A stretch of DNA of 64,000 nt from Pseudomonas marginalis. GTDB taxonomy: Bacteria; Pseudomonadota; Gammaproteobacteria; Pseudomonadales; Pseudomonadaceae. Made by a program: the position numbers and the translations under genes. Under the pieces are notes generated by a model. It worked only from the letters and a program-made list of their open reading frames with translations. It was not told the DNA's origin and did not search any database. Position 1 is the stretch's first letter; the number at the start of each line of letters is the position of its first letter. Location: positions 3,597,501-3,661,500 of the forward strand of contig NZ_VTFG01000001.1 of the NCBI RefSeq assembly GCF_008692035.1, given 5' to 3'. This document shows, in pieces, positions 46,249-56,049 of this stretch.

Positions 46249-46986
46249 CTACATGCCATGGGCCTTCATCAACCGCTCATAACTGCCATCCGCCTTCATC
46301 CTGGCAATCTCGCGGTCAAAACCGGCAACGATCTGCGCATGCTCAGGGTTCTTCAGGCTGACCAGGATATGCAGGCTGTTTTCGCTCAGCGGCGTGGGCA
46401 GAAACTCCACCGCATTGCGCACCCGCACCGACTCGCGCGACAAGTAATAGCGCGCCACATACTCATCCTCCACGGTCAACCGCACCCGCTGCGCCGCCAG
46501 CATGCGCACCGCCATGGCGAAGTTATGCACCGGCACTTTCTGCAACTGCCCATCCCCATCGAACGCCGCTGAATAGGCATAACCGCGCACCACGGCAATG
46601 GGATAGTCGTGCAACTGCTCCAGGTTCTGGAACTCGATGGGATCGTCACGGCGCTTGATAAAACGTACGCGATTGAGCAGGTATTCGCCGGAAAACTGCC
46701 CCAATTGTGTACGGGCCTCGTCGTACCAGGCGTTGACCAGCACGTCATAGCGCCCGTCGCCCACCCCCATCAGCGCCCGCGCCCAGGGCACCTGTTGGAA
46801 GTCGCTGGCATAGCCCGCACGGGCCAGGGCCGTGGTGACTATATCGGTGGCCAGGCCACCGTTGATCAAGGTGGCATCGGTAAACGGTGGCCAGGCATCC
46901 GCGACCAGGCGCAGACGCTGTGCGAACACAGGTGTCGCCAGCAACAACACTCCAATCAAAGCAACGGCACGAGACAATCGCGGCAT
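46249..46986 (-). CDS. Small periplasmic solute-binding protein, family 3 type
   Basis: ATG 46986 follows AAGGA at 9 bases and gives 245 residues with a signal peptide ending TPVFAQ. The rest is a bacterial SBP family 3 fold: LRLVADAWPPFTDATLINGGLATDIV, VPWARALMGVGDGRYDVLVNAWYDEAR, and IARMKADGSYERLMKAHGM. No permease lies nearby, so it may be an orphan or a sensor-type protein. Ligand unknown. Confidence 0.82.
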   Translation of the reverse strand: MPRLSRAVALIGVLLLATPVFAQRLRLVADAWPPFTDATLINGGLATDIVTTALARAGYASDFQQVPWARALMGVGDGRYDVLVNAWYDEARTQLGQFSGEYLLNRVRFIKRRDDPIEFQNLEQLHDYPIAVVRGYAYSAAFDGDGQLQKVPVHNFAMAVRMLAAQRVRLTVEDEYVARYYLSRESVRVRNAVEFLPTPLSENSLHILVSLKNPEHAQIVAGFDREIARMKADGSYERLMKAHGM

Positions 46987-47186
46987 GCTCAAAATCCTTG
47001 GCGGCAGGCGGTGGCCTTGGCTCAGGCAGGGCCTGAGGTTCTAACATTAGCTCAGATTACACAAAGAAACGGACGTCGAGAGCACTCAATGATGGCAAAT
47101 TGATTTCATTCACAAAAATAGTCGATTTAGACAGAGTCGCCCGCTGCGCTTACTATCCAGAACAGACATTCAAGCGAGAACACACC

Positions 47187-47639
47187 ATGACAGTCGATTG
47201 GGTCTGTAAACATCACACCGACCTTGGCAAGGAGCAGCTGTACGCCATTTTGCGTTTGCGCGGCGAGGTCTTTGTTGTCGAGCAGAAGTGCGTCTACCAG
47301 GATATCGACGGGCAAGACCTGGCGGGCGATACCCATCACCTGATGGCCTGGAAAGACGACGAGCTGGTGGCCTACCTGCGGCTGCTGGATCCGGAGTCCC
47401 AGGGCGGCGACGTGGTGATCGGCCGCGTGATCGTGGCGCCGGTTGCACGGGGCACCGGGCTGGGGCACCAGATGATGGAAGAAACCCTCAGGCAGATTGA
47501 CGATATCTGGCCTGAGACGCCGATCTTCCTGTCAGCCCAGGCCCATCTGCAGGGGTATTACGGGCGGTATGGGTTTGTGGTGGCGGGTGAGGAATACCTG
47601 GAGGATGACATTCCGCATATCGGGATGCGGCGTACTTGA
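47187..47639 (+). CDS. ElaA-like GNAT acetyltransferase
   Basis: The frame extends to 47100, but ATG 47187 gives the 150-residue length usual for ElaA (MTVDWVCKHHTDLGKEQLYAILRLRGEVFVVEQKC). The acetyl-CoA-binding motif is IGRVIVAPVARGTGLGHQMMEETL and the C-terminal part has LSAQAHLQGYYGRYGFVVAGEEYLEDDIPHIGM. The acceptor substrate is not known. Confidence 0.88.
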   Translation: MTVDWVCKHHTDLGKEQLYAILRLRGEVFVVEQKCVYQDIDGQDLAGDTHHLMAWKDDELVAYLRLLDPESQGGDVVIGRVIVAPVARGTGLGHQMMEETLRQIDDIWPETPIFLSAQAHLQGYYGRYGFVVAGEEYLEDDIPHIGMRRT

Positions 47640-47658
47640 GGCTTGCTCCCGATAGCGT
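47639..47658. repeat. Fragment of a REP element
   Basis: AGGCTTGCTCCCGATAGCG is the right half of a family A REP without a partner arm, immediately after the acetyltransferase stop. Confidence 0.55.
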
Positions 47659-47678
47659 CGGCCCCGCCACCGCTGAAC

Positions 47679-47975
47679 TCAGGGGTAATCCAAAACCCGC
47701 TTGATCTGGCTGAGATTCACCTCGATCCACCCCCGATCAATCGCGCCCCAATCGCGAATCCGATAATGCCCGGCATGGTTGCGGGCCCCATCCTCCTGCT
47801 CGAACTCACACACAATATCCAGGTCCGCCAGCGCCGCAATCGTGTCCTGCGCGGTGCGCCGGGGCATGCCGGTGACCTCGGTCAGCGCCGGGACGCTGCT
47901 GGCCAGCCCACTGTCGATCAGGTACGCCACGTACAGCCGGCGGTAGAAGCTGCTTTTGGTCTTGCTCACATCCAT
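47679..47975 (-). CDS. Winged helix-turn-helix protein, YfeC-like
   Basis: Product of 98 residues (SSFYRRLYVAYLIDSGLASSVPALTEVTGMPRRTAQDTIAALADLDIVCEFEQED). The helix-turn-helix segment VPALTEVTGMPRRTAQDTI suggests a DNA-binding protein. It lies 19 bases downstream of the metallopeptidase gene and is probably cotranscribed with it. The target and ligand are not known. Confidence 0.75.
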   Translation of the reverse strand: MDVSKTKSSFYRRLYVAYLIDSGLASSVPALTEVTGMPRRTAQDTIAALADLDIVCEFEQEDGARNHAGHYRIRDWGAIDRGWIEVNLSQIKRVLDYP

Positions 47976-47994
47976 GGTCAGTCGCCTTGTGCGG

Positions 47995-48495
47995 TCAGGG
48001 TTTGCCCTGCAGGTCGCGATACGTGAGGTACACCCGCAGGTCGAATTCCACCTGGTGGTAGCCGGGCATCATGTAGTCGCAGAGTTTGTAGAACGCTTTG
48101 TTGTGGTCCGATTCCTTGAAGTGCGCCAGCTCGTGAACCACGATCATGCGCAGGAATTGCGGCGCGGCCTCTTTGAACAGCGAGGCAATGCGGATCTCTT
48201 TCTTGGATTTGAGGTTGCCGCCCTGCACCCGCGAAATCGTGGTGTGCAGGCCCAGGGCGCGGTGGGTCAGGTCCAGGCGGTTATCGAACAGCACTTTGTC
48301 GATGGCCGGCGCGTTGCGCAGGTGTTCCTGCTTCAAGGCCTGGGCATAGGCGTACAGGGCTTTGTCGCTCTGCACCCCATGGCGGTCGGGGTAACGCTGT
48401 TCCAGGTAGGCGCCCAACTGGTCCTTGGCGATCAGTTGGCGCACTTGCTCCTGGAGGGCAGCGGGGTAGGCCTGGAGGTATTTCAGCGCGGTCAT
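47995..48495 (-). CDS. YgjP-like metallopeptidase domain protein
   Basis: ATG 48495 gives 166 residues; a TTG four codons upstream is the other start. The zinc motif is VVHELAHFKESDHNKAFYKL: HExxH with a third His seven residues on, as in YgjP/SprT/WLM-type domains. No signal peptide or membrane segment, so it is cytoplasmic. It forms a two-gene unit with the winged-helix gene. The substrate is unknown. Confidence 0.82.
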   Translation of the reverse strand: MTALKYLQAYPAALQEQVRQLIAKDQLGAYLEQRYPDRHGVQSDKALYAYAQALKQEHLRNAPAIDKVLFDNRLDLTHRALGLHTTISRVQGGNLKSKKEIRIASLFKEAAPQFLRMIVVHELAHFKESDHNKAFYKLCDYMMPGYHQVEFDLRVYLTYRDLQGKP

Positions 48496-48538
48496 TGGGG
48501 TCTGCAACAGGATTCGGATGGGCGCCAGTGTAGCGAAT

Positions 48539-50644
48539 TCAGCGCACGCGGGCGCGTGACCAGTCGACCACTTCTTCAGCCATCAGGGGCTGCGCCGCCC
48601 ACGGCCCCTGGATAAACGGGCAACCCTGGGCCTTGAGCCACTGGGCCTGCTCCTGGGTTTCCACGCCCTCGGCCACCACGACCACCTCAAAATGCCTGCA
48701 CAGCTCGATAATACTGCGCGCCATCGCCGCGTCCCGCACCGAGCCCGGCAGCCGCGCAACCAATTGCGGATCAAGCTTGAGCGTATCGAAGGCCAGGTCG
48801 CGCAAATGCGCCAGGGAACATTGCCCCGAACCGAAGTCATCCAGGGCGATACGCACCCCGATACGGCGCAGCAACTTGAGCTGCTTGGCGGCCTCTTCCA
48901 GGTTACTCATCAGGCAGTCCTCGCTGATTTCCACCTCCAACTGGTACCCCTCCAGCCCATAGCGCTCCAGCATCTGCTGCAGTTGGTTCACCAGGTTAGG
49001 CATATTGAACTGGCTGCTGCTCAGGCTCACGCTCAGCACCAATTCATCGTCGAACGCGGCTTGCCACGCCTGGCGCTGGGCGGCGATCTGCTGATAGATC
49101 CACGCGCTCAGTTGACTGATCAGCCGCGCCTCTTCCAGCAAGGGTAAAAACAGCCCCGGCGGCACATCGCCGACGCTGGGGTGCCGCCAGCGCAACAACA
49201 CCTCAACGCCGCGCAAACGCCCATCCACCAGCGAAACCTGGGGCTGATAGACCAGGGTGAAATCCTTGTTTTGAATCGCCGTGCGCACGCTGTCTTCAAG
49301 CATCAACCGCGAGCGGGCGCGACCGTTCATTTCCTGGTCGTAATAACGATATTGCTGGCGGCCGGCGCGCTTGGCTTCGTACATGGCGATGTCGGCCGCG
49401 CGCAGCAACCCACTCAAATCCGAGCCGCAATCCGGGAAGGTGGCAATGCCGATGCTGACGCCGAGCATCACATCCAAACCGTCGACCTGCTGGCACACCG
49501 ACACTCGCTCGATCAGCTTTTCCGAGATCTTTGCCGCCTGCTCCGGAAACTCCAGCTCCAGCAACGCCGTGAATTCATCGCCGCCCATGCGGCCGATAAT
49601 GTCGTAGGAGCGCAGACAACCCTGCAATTGCTCCGAGACCCAGCGCAATACACGGTCGCCGGCATCATGGCCCAGGGAATCGTTGACCCGCTTGAAACCG
49701 TCAAGGTCCAGGTACAGCAACACCAGGGACTGCTCTGTCCGCTCACTGCGGGATAAGGTGTTTTCCACCGCCTGGTAGAAACCGCGCCGGTTCAACAGCC
49801 CGGTCAGCGGGTCGGTCACGGCCTGGAATTCCAGCTGCTGGTGCAGGTGGCGCACTTCGGACATATCCAGCACCGTCACCACCATGGCCTTCTGTTCTGC
49901 GGGCAGCGGCGCGCAGGACAACGCCACCGGCACTTGCTGGCCACGGCTGGTGCGCAGGAGCGCATCGTGCAGGCGCCAGGTTTCACCGCGGCGGTAGTCG
50001 GCGTACATTTGCGAATCTGGCCATGTGGGCACATGGGGCTTTTGCAGGAAACTCAGGAAGTCCTGGCCTTGCAGTTCCTGGATCGTGGCATTGAGCAGGC
50101 GCGAAATCGCCGGGTTGGCGTATTCGATCACGCCCTCTTCACTCACCACCAGGATGCCCTCGGCGGCATTGTCCAATACCGAGGCATTGAACGCCCGGGC
50201 GGACTCCAGGTCATGGCTCAGGCGCTGCAAGGCCCGGCGGTTGCGCTGGTGCTCCAGCAACGCCTGGACCTTGGGCTTGAGGATGTGCGGGTCGAAGGGC
50301 TTGAACAGGTAGTCGATGGCGCCGCTGGCGTAGCCTTCCAGCACGGCGGCGGGGGATTGGGCGTTGGCACTCAGGAAAATGATCGGGGTCATGCACGTGC
50401 GCTGGCTGCCGCGCATCAAGCGAGCGACTTCGAAACCGTCCATGCCGGGCATCATCACATCCAGCAGCACCAGGTCGACCTCATGCTGCAGCAGCAACTC
50501 GAGGGCTTCCACCCCGGACGCGGCGGTGATCACCACCCAATCATCACGTTGCAGAAGCGCACGCATGCTGATCAGATTTTCCGGGTAGTCATCGACCACC
50601 AGAAGAACCGAACTGCCATCGCCATGAGGTGGAGCGCATTCCAT
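48539..50644 (-). CDS. Response regulator with PAS, GGDEF and EAL domains (c-di-GMP turnover)
   Basis: ATG 50644 is taken as start; a GTG eleven codons upstream is the other. The 701-residue product has a REC domain at 1-130 with the Asp pair DD18-19 and phospho-acceptor Asp62 (LVLLDVMMPGMDG), a PAS domain (EGVIEYANPAISRLLNATIQELQG), a GGDEF domain with intact MGGDEF near 352, and an EAL domain with EVLLRW near 481 and DDFGSGQCSLAHLRDLAFDTLKLD. Both enzymatic halves keep their main residues, so synthesis and breakdown of c-di-GMP are possible. No cognate histidine kinase is adjacent. Confidence 0.9.
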   Translation of the reverse strand: MECAPPHGDGSSVLLVVDDYPENLISMRALLQRDDWVVITAASGVEALELLLQHEVDLVLLDVMMPGMDGFEVARLMRGSQRTCMTPIIFLSANAQSPAAVLEGYASGAIDYLFKPFDPHILKPKVQALLEHQRNRRALQRLSHDLESARAFNASVLDNAAEGILVVSEEGVIEYANPAISRLLNATIQELQGQDFLSFLQKPHVPTWPDSQMYADYRRGETWRLHDALLRTSRGQQVPVALSCAPLPAEQKAMVVTVLDMSEVRHLHQQLEFQAVTDPLTGLLNRRGFYQAVENTLSRSERTEQSLVLLYLDLDGFKRVNDSLGHDAGDRVLRWVSEQLQGCLRSYDIIGRMGGDEFTALLELEFPEQAAKISEKLIERVSVCQQVDGLDVMLGVSIGIATFPDCGSDLSGLLRAADIAMYEAKRAGRQQYRYYDQEMNGRARSRLMLEDSVRTAIQNKDFTLVYQPQVSLVDGRLRGVEVLLRWRHPSVGDVPPGLFLPLLEEARLISQLSAWIYQQIAAQRQAWQAAFDDELVLSVSLSSSQFNMPNLVNQLQQMLERYGLEGYQLEVEISEDCLMSNLEEAAKQLKLLRRIGVRIALDDFGSGQCSLAHLRDLAFDTLKLDPQLVARLPGSVRDAAMARSIIELCRHFEVVVVAEGVETQEQAQWLKAQGCPFIQGPWAAQPLMAEEVVDWSRARVR

Positions 50645-50952
50645 GCTAGGTCTCTTCCTTGGGTCTACTCCGGTCACTTCTGAGAGAAAACCCGGACAAA
50701 CATTGAGGCCTCACTCTAGCCCCGGATCCTGAAAATCAGAAGTGACGTGGACGCCATCATTGCGCCAAAGTTCAGTCAGCCGACTAACGGTCAACCTCTA
50801 CAGCCCACGGTTCATGGGAAACATGGCTTTTTGGCATTCCCTTGGCGCCAATAAATTGCCAGCAAGTGTTTAACAACTGGCTGACCACCGCCTATAAAGA
50901 ACCTGTCAGGCCCCCGGGCCAAAGCCTTCACCCCCTGTAAAAGGCCAATGCC
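50645..50952. other. Intergenic region between the c-di-GMP regulator and alginate lyase
   Basis: 308 bases between divergent genes. A sigma-54-like element TGGCATTCCCTTGGC (50832-50846; GG and GC 10 bases apart, about 8 of 11 positions) precedes the lyase. No open frame or repeat is seen. Confidence 0.5.
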
Positions 50953-51618
50953 ATGATCGACCTCTCCACTTGGAACCTGAGCATTCCGGTCGGCTCGCCC
51001 CCCGCGACCATCGACACGCCAAAGCTACTCAGCGGCTTCAACGACCAATACTTCCAGGCCGAAGGCAGCAACGTGCAATTCTGGACCCCCGTCACCGGCA
51101 CCCGCACCGAAAACGCCGTGTACCCGCGCAGCGAACTGCGCGAAACCTACGCCGACGGCCGCCTGCGCAACTGGACCTACCCCGAAGCCGACAACTTCCT
51201 GCGCGCCACCCTGGCGGTCAACCAGGTGCCCTCCAGCGGCAAGATCGTCATCGGCCAGATCCACGCCTACGACAGCCAGAAACCGCTGATCAAGCTCGAA
51301 TACCAGTTCAAGGAAAAGACCCAGACCGGCAACATCGTCGCCAAGGTGCGCATGCGCCCGGACGAAGATGAAAGCCGCGTGATCATCGTCGCGTCCAATG
51401 TGCCGCTGGAGAAAAGCTTCACCTACGTGATCAACCTCAACAAGGCCGGCCTGCTCAGCGTGTACGCCGCTGACAGTGAGTGGAACGAGCGCATTGGTGC
51501 GGCGTGGGCCGCCAAGCCCTTGTACTTCAAGGCGGGCGCATATGTGCAGGACAACAGCGGGGACAGCAAGGAAGGCGCGAAGGTGACGTTTGCCAAGTTG
51601 GATATTGATCACGAGTGA
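50953..51618 (+). CDS. Alginate lyase, polysaccharide lyase family 7
   Basis: Product of 221 residues with the three PL7 blocks: RSELRE near residue 59 (consensus RxELR), QIH at 102, and YFKAGAYVQ near 191, with the catalytic Gln, His and Tyr in the family. It has no signal peptide, so it would act in the cytoplasm or leave by another route. The first 15 residues (MIDLSTWNLSIPVGS) match the start of family 7 jelly-roll proteins. It cleaves alginate by beta-elimination. Neighbour on the other strand is a c-di-GMP regulator. Confidence 0.92.
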   Translation: MIDLSTWNLSIPVGSPPATIDTPKLLSGFNDQYFQAEGSNVQFWTPVTGTRTENAVYPRSELRETYADGRLRNWTYPEADNFLRATLAVNQVPSSGKIVIGQIHAYDSQKPLIKLEYQFKEKTQTGNIVAKVRMRPDEDESRVIIVASNVPLEKSFTYVINLNKAGLLSVYAADSEWNERIGAAWAAKPLYFKAGAYVQDNSGDSKEGAKVTFAKLDIDHE

Positions 51619-51677
51619 ACGGATCGGCCTCGATTCGAGCAGGCAATGCCCGATAGGCGCAAGACTGATTTCCTGCC

Positions 51678-51713
51678 AAAAAAAAGCCCGCATCGCTGCG
51701 GGCTTCTTTTTTA
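51678..51713. terminator. Bidirectional intrinsic terminator
   Basis: A-tract, then GCCCGCATCGCTGCGGGC hairpin, then a T-tract; works in both directions between convergent alginate lyase and fba. Confidence 0.9.
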
Positions 51714-51724
51714 ACGCCTGAGGC

Positions 51725-52789
51725 TCAATTCACCTTAGCGTTCAACTCACCTTTCAGATAACGCTGGTACATCGCTTCCAACGAGATCGGCTTGATCTTC
51801 GAAGCGTTGCCCGCAGTGCCGAAGGCTTCGTAACGAGCGATACACACATCACGCATCGCGGTCACAGTCGCGCCGAAGAACTTGCGCGGGTCGAACTCGC
51901 TCGGGTTGGTGGCCATCAGGCGGCGCATCGCGCCGGTGGACGCCAGGCGCAGGTCGGTGTCGATGTTGACCTTGCGCACGCCGTACTTGATACCTTCGAC
52001 GATTTCTTCAACCGGTACGCCGTAGGTTTCTTTGATGTCGCCGCCGTACTGGTTGATGATCGCCAGCCATTCCTGCGGGACCGAGGAAGAACCGTGCATC
52101 ACCAGGTGGGTGTTAGGGATGCGCTTGTGGATTTCCTTGATGCGGTCGATGGCCAGTACGTCGCCGGTCGGTGGCTTGGTGAACTTGTAGGCGCCGTGGC
52201 TGGTGCCGATAGCGATCGCCAGGGCGTCCACTTGGGTCTTCTTGACGAAGTCGGCGGCTTCTTCCGGGTCGGTCAGCATCTGGCTGTGATCCAGCACGCC
52301 TTCGGCGCCGATGCCGTCTTCTTCACCGGCCATGCCGGTTTCCAGGGAGCCCAGGCAACCCAGTTCGCCTTCAACCGAAACGCCGCAGGCGTGGGCCATA
52401 GCCACGGTTTGTTGGGTTACGCGTACGTTGTACTCGTAGTCGGTCGGGGTCTTGCCGTCTTCGCCGAGGGAGCCGTCCATCATCACCGAGCTGAAGCCCA
52501 GTTGGATGGAACGCTGGCACACGTCAGGGCTGGTGCCGTGGTCCTGGTGCATGCACACCGGGATGTGCGGGAATTCTTCGATCGCGGCGAGGATCAGGTG
52601 ACGCAGGAACGGGGCACCGGCGTATTTGCGCGCACCGGCCGAAGCCTGGACGATCACTGGGGAGTCGGTCTTGTCAGCGGCTTCCATGATGGCGCGCATC
52701 TGCTCAAGGTTGTTGACGTTAAAGGCTGGGACGCCGTAGCCGAACTCGGCTGCGTGGTCCAGCATTTGACGCATGCTGATAAGTGCCAT
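51725..52789 (-). CDS. fba: Fructose-bisphosphate aldolase, class II
   Basis: Product of 354 residues with the zinc ligands of class II aldolase: [11 protein letters not shown] near 85, [10 protein letters not shown]...[19 protein letters not shown], and [12 protein letters not shown]. The enzyme joins or splits fructose 1,6-bisphosphate and triose phosphates. It is downstream of pgk and two small lipoprotein genes on the same strand, as in P. aeruginosa (I recall the fda gene name there). Length and motifs are normal. Confidence 0.96.
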   Translation of the reverse strand: MALISMRQMLDHAAEFGYGVPAFNVNNLEQMRAIMEAADKTDSPVIVQASAGARKYAGAPFLRHLILAAIEEFPHIPVCMHQDHGTSPDVCQRSIQLGFSSVMMDGSLGEDGKTPTDYEYNVRVTQQTVAMAHACGVSVEGELGCLGSLETGMAGEEDGIGAEGVLDHSQMLTDPEEAADFVKKTQVDALAIAIGTSHGAYKFTKPPTGDVLAIDRIKEIHKRIPNTHLVMHGSSSVPQEWLAIINQYGGDIKETYGVPVEEIVEGIKYGVRKVNIDTDLRLASTGAMRRLMATNPSEFDPRKFFGATVTAMRDVCIARYEAFGTAGNASKIKPISLEAMYQRYLKGELNAKVN

Positions 52790-52907
52790 TGTGTTGTCTC
52801 TCCCGGTCGAGGGTCGTTAATCGTGCAAGCCTGCCGTAGCAGCGGCTGCTATTCAAGTTATTGCAGGTCAGGCTTTGCATGCCTGGCGTGCTGAATCGTT
52901 ATTGCTG

Positions 52908-53000
52908 ATGTGGAAGGGGGGCTTGCCCCCGATGACAGTGCCTCAGTCAGCACATGGGGGTGCTGACAAACCGCTATCGGGGGCAAGCCCCCTTCCACAT
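52908..53000. repeat. REPIN, family A variant
   Basis: ATGTGGAAGGGGGGCTTGCCCCCGAT and its inverted copy ATCGGGGGCAAGCCCCCTTCCACAT. Both arms carry the matched changes GGAAG/CTTCC in place of GGGAG/CTCCC, which keeps base pairing. Confidence 0.9.
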
Positions 53001-53024
53001 TTGGATCTCATCAAAGTTGAAATC

Positions 53025-53357
53025 TTATTGGGCCTTGCAGCCCCGCCCGATCAAATCGTCAGTGGCAACCCAGTAAACCAGGCCTTCCTCACCTTTTGTG
53101 TGAAACGCCAACTGGTCGTTGCTGTACAGCACGCCCGAAGCCGCCACATCCTGTTTGAGGCGATAAACCTGGTCGGAACCGCCGAGGCGTACATCCACCT
53201 CACTGCGGGCCTGGTTGGCGAAGCGCCAGTTGACCTCGGCCTTGCTGTCGCAGGTCCAGGTGGTCCACTTACCTTCCGGCTCTGCCTTGTTGAACATGTT
53301 CATGCTGCTGCAACCGGCCAATAGGGCCAGGGCTGCCAGGGCGAAAACGCCTTTCAT
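53025..53357 (-). CDS. MliC-like lipoprotein, C-type lysozyme inhibitor family
   Basis: ATG 53357 follows GAGGA and gives 110 residues with a lipobox LALLAGC (Cys at residue 15). The mature region has the MliC pattern: WTTWTCDSKAEVNWRF and ASGVLYSNDQLAFHTKGEEGLVYWV, with a terminal Cys. Outer-membrane lipoprotein that may bind host lysozyme. It is the second lysozyme-inhibitor-type gene of the window. Confidence 0.83.
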   Translation of the reverse strand: MKGVFALAALALLAGCSSMNMFNKAEPEGKWTTWTCDSKAEVNWRFANQARSEVDVRLGGSDQVYRLKQDVAASGVLYSNDQLAFHTKGEEGLVYWVATDDLIGRGCKAQ

Positions 53358-53417
53358 TGCCAATCCTCGCAGCGGGGCCAAAGGCCGCCGATGCCGTCGG
53401 TTAGTTGATCAGACCCG

Positions 53418-53645
53418 TCAAGGGCAACCCTGTTCCTGACCGTTGGGCGCGGAGTCGTATTTCTCCAGCCGTTCGTTGCCGATGCGCTTGTTGATTACCG
53501 GCATGGTCTCGGCTTGCCAGTCAGCCTGATAGCAGCTTTTTTTCTGCTCCGTGGCAGGTTTGCCTGCCGCCGGCGCTGCGCTTGGCGTGCTGCCGCAGCC
53601 GGCCAACAGGCCCGCTGCGATCACCATTGCCAACGACTTGATCAT
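53418..53645 (-). CDS. Small conserved lipoprotein
   Basis: ATG 53645 is preceded by AGGAG at 7 bases and gives 75 residues with a lipobox LLAGC. The mature part has CYQADWQAETMPVINKRIGNERLEKYDS and a terminal Cys. No domain is recognised. It lies between pgk and the MliC-like gene, position of a hypothetical gene in P. aeruginosa as I recall. Confidence 0.72.
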   Translation of the reverse strand: MIKSLAMVIAAGLLAGCGSTPSAAPAAGKPATEQKKSCYQADWQAETMPVINKRIGNERLEKYDSAPNGQEQGCP

Positions 53646-53674
53646 GGGAACACTCCTTTTCCGGATCACGAGCC

Positions 53675-54838
53675 TTAGCCTTTGGCTCGGGTTTCCAGCA
53701 CTTCAACGGCGGGCAGGACTTTGCCTTCGACGAATTCGAGGAATGCGCCGCCACCGGTAGAAATGTAGGAGATCTGGTCGGCAACGCCATATTTATCGAT
53801 GGCCGCCAGGGTGTCGCCGCCGCCGGCGATGGAGAATGCCGAGCTGTCTGCGATGGCCTTGGCCAGCACTTTGGTGCCGTTGCCGAACTGGTCGAACTCG
53901 AACACGCCGACCGGACCGTTCCACAGGATGGTCTGGGAGGCTTTCAGCAGTTCTGCAAAATTGGCTGCAGTTTGCGGGCCGATGTCCAGGATCATGTCGT
54001 CGGCGGCCACGTCGGCGATGAGCTTGACGGTGGCTTCGGCGGTTTCAGCGAACTCCTTGGCAACCACCACGTCCACCGGCAACGGCACGCTGACCTTGGC
54101 GGCGATGGCACGGGCGGTGTCGAGCAGGTCCGGCTCGTACAGGGATTTGCCCACCGGGTGGCCTGCTGCCGCCAGGAAGGTATTGGCAATGCCACCGCCA
54201 ACGATCAACTGGTTGCAGATCTGGCTCAGGCTGTTGAGCACGTCCAACTTGGTGGACACCTTGGAGCCGGCAACGATGGCAGCCATCGGTTGGGCCGGAG
54301 CGCCCAGGGCCTTGCCCAATGCCTCCAGTTCAGCCGCCAGCAATGGGCCGGCAGCCGCCACCTTGGCGAACTTGGCCACGCCGTGGGTCGAACCCTCGGC
54401 ACGGTGGGCGGTGCCGAACGCGTCCATCACGAACACGTCGCACAGGGCGGCGTATTGCTGGGCCAGTTCGTCGCTGTTCTTTTTCTCGCCTTTGTTGAAG
54501 CGCACGTTTTCGAACAGCACGATGTCGCCAGGCTTAACGTCGACACCGCCCAGGTAGTCAGCCACCAGCGGCACATCACGGCCCAGGGCCTTGCTCAGGT
54601 AGTCGGCTACCGGCTTGAGGCTGTTTTCGGCGGAGAACTCACCTTCGGTCGGGCGACCCAGGTGGGAGCAGACCATCACGGCCGCGCCTTTTTCCAGGGC
54701 CAGCTTGATGGTCGGCAGCGAGGCCAGGATTCGCGCATCGCTGGTGACAACACCGTCCTTGACGGGGACGTTGAGGTCTTCGCGAATCAGTACGCGCTTA
54801 CCTTGCAGATCGAGGTCGGTCATCTTCAACACGGTCAT
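53675..54838 (-). CDS. pgk: Phosphoglycerate kinase
   Basis: Product of 387 residues, the usual bacterial length. Motifs: [52 protein letters not shown], and the C-terminal [17 protein letters not shown]. It moves phosphate from 1,3-bisphosphoglycerate to ADP. It is 17 bases downstream of epd in the tkt-epd-pgk-fba order. Confidence 0.96.
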   Translation of the reverse strand: MTVLKMTDLDLQGKRVLIREDLNVPVKDGVVTSDARILASLPTIKLALEKGAAVMVCSHLGRPTEGEFSAENSLKPVADYLSKALGRDVPLVADYLGGVDVKPGDIVLFENVRFNKGEKKNSDELAQQYAALCDVFVMDAFGTAHRAEGSTHGVAKFAKVAAAGPLLAAELEALGKALGAPAQPMAAIVAGSKVSTKLDVLNSLSQICNQLIVGGGIANTFLAAAGHPVGKSLYEPDLLDTARAIAAKVSVPLPVDVVVAKEFAETAEATVKLIADVAADDMILDIGPQTAANFAELLKASQTILWNGPVGVFEFDQFGNGTKVLAKAIADSSAFSIAGGGDTLAAIDKYGVADQISYISTGGGAFLEFVEGKVLPAVEVLETRAKG

Positions 54839-54855
54839 GGGTGGCAGTTCCTGAA

Positions 54856-55911
54856 TTACTGTTGAGGTTGTTTAGAGGCGATATGCAGATAATGTTCCGC
54901 AACATCCAGCATTCGGTTGGCAAAGCCCCATTCGTTGTCGAACCAGGCCAGGATGTTCACCAGCCTCGGGCCGGAAACGCGGGTCTGGCTGGCATCGACA
55001 ATCGCCGAATGCGGGTCATGGTTGAAATCACAACTGGCGTGGGGCAACTCGGTGTAGGCCAGCAAGCCTTTGAGCGGGCCGCTGGTGGCGGCGTCGCGCA
55101 GGATCCGGTTGACCTCCGTCGCATCCGTGTCGCTGACGGTTTGCATGGTGATGTCCAGGCAGGACACGTTCACCGTCGGCACCCGTACGGCTTTGGCCTG
55201 GATTCGCCCGGCAAGTTCCGGCAGCAGGCGTTCGATGCCGCGCGCCAGACCGGTGGATACCGGAATTACCGATTGGAACGCCGAGCGCGTGCGGCGCAGG
55301 TCTTCATGGTGATAGGCGTCGATCACCGGCTGGTCGTTCATCGCCGAGTGGATGGTGGTGATCGACACGTAGTCCAGGCCGATCGCCTGATCCAGCAGGC
55401 GCAACAGCGGCACGCTGCAGTTGGTGGTGCAGGAGGCGTTGGACACCAGCAGCTCACTGCCGGTCAGGCAATCCTGGTTGATGCCGTAGACGATGGTGGC
55501 ATCGACATCCGCCTCGCTGGCCATCGGCTGGGAAAACAGCACACGCGGTGCGCCGGCGTCGAGGAAACGCTGGCCATCGGCACGGGTGTGATAGGCACCG
55601 GAGCATTCCAACACCAGGTCGACGCCCAGCGCCGCCCAGTCGATGCCCTCGGGTGTGGCGCTGCGCAACACTTTCACGCAGTCGCCGTTGATATGCAGAC
55701 AATCGCCTTCGACCCGCACTTCGCCGGGAAAGCGGCCGTGGGTGGAATCAAAGCGTGTCAGGTATTCGATGCTGGCCATGTCGGCCAGGTCGTTGATCGC
55801 GACAATTTCAAACCCGGCTGCCGCCCCTCGCTCGAACAGAGCACGCAAGACGCAACGACCAATGCGGCCGTAGCCGTTGAGTGCAACTTTGTAGGGACGC
55901 GGTTGGGGCAT
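54856..55911 (-). CDS. epd: D-erythrose-4-phosphate dehydrogenase
   Basis: Start ATG 55911 ([19 protein letters not shown]); a TTG five codons upstream is the alternative. The 351-residue product is a GAPDH-fold enzyme; the NAD motif and catalytic Cys ([16 protein letters not shown] near residue 155) are clear. Epd oxidises erythrose-4-phosphate toward pyridoxal phosphate; the gene order tktA-epd-pgk and the family sequence separate it from glycolytic GapA. Confidence 0.93.
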   Translation of the reverse strand: MPQPRPYKVALNGYGRIGRCVLRALFERGAAAGFEIVAINDLADMASIEYLTRFDSTHGRFPGEVRVEGDCLHINGDCVKVLRSATPEGIDWAALGVDLVLECSGAYHTRADGQRFLDAGAPRVLFSQPMASEADVDATIVYGINQDCLTGSELLVSNASCTTNCSVPLLRLLDQAIGLDYVSITTIHSAMNDQPVIDAYHHEDLRRTRSAFQSVIPVSTGLARGIERLLPELAGRIQAKAVRVPTVNVSCLDITMQTVSDTDATEVNRILRDAATSGPLKGLLAYTELPHASCDFNHDPHSAIVDASQTRVSGPRLVNILAWFDNEWGFANRMLDVAEHYLHIASKQPQQ

Positions 55912-55952
55912 GGGGTTCTCGATCAAGGTTAGTTCGGTGTTGAATGTTCTGA

Positions 55953-56025
55953 CGCTATCGCGGGCAAGCCCGCTCCCACATCAGACCGCGATCCAAATGT
56001 GGGAGCGGGCTTGCCCGCGATAGCG
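55953..56025. repeat. REPIN, family C
   Basis: Arms read CGCTATCGCGGGCAAGCCCG...CTCCCACAT and ATGTGGGAGCGGGCTTGCCCGCGATAGCG, with GCGGGC in place of the family A GGGGGC. It lies between tktA and epd. Confidence 0.9.
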
Positions 56026-56049
56026 CCAGTACAGACAACGCAGACTGAC

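Noticed and set aside
51678..51713. Possible repeat or REP element after the alginate lyase gene
   Set aside because: It is a standard bidirectional terminator hairpin with A and T tracts and lacks REP core sequence.
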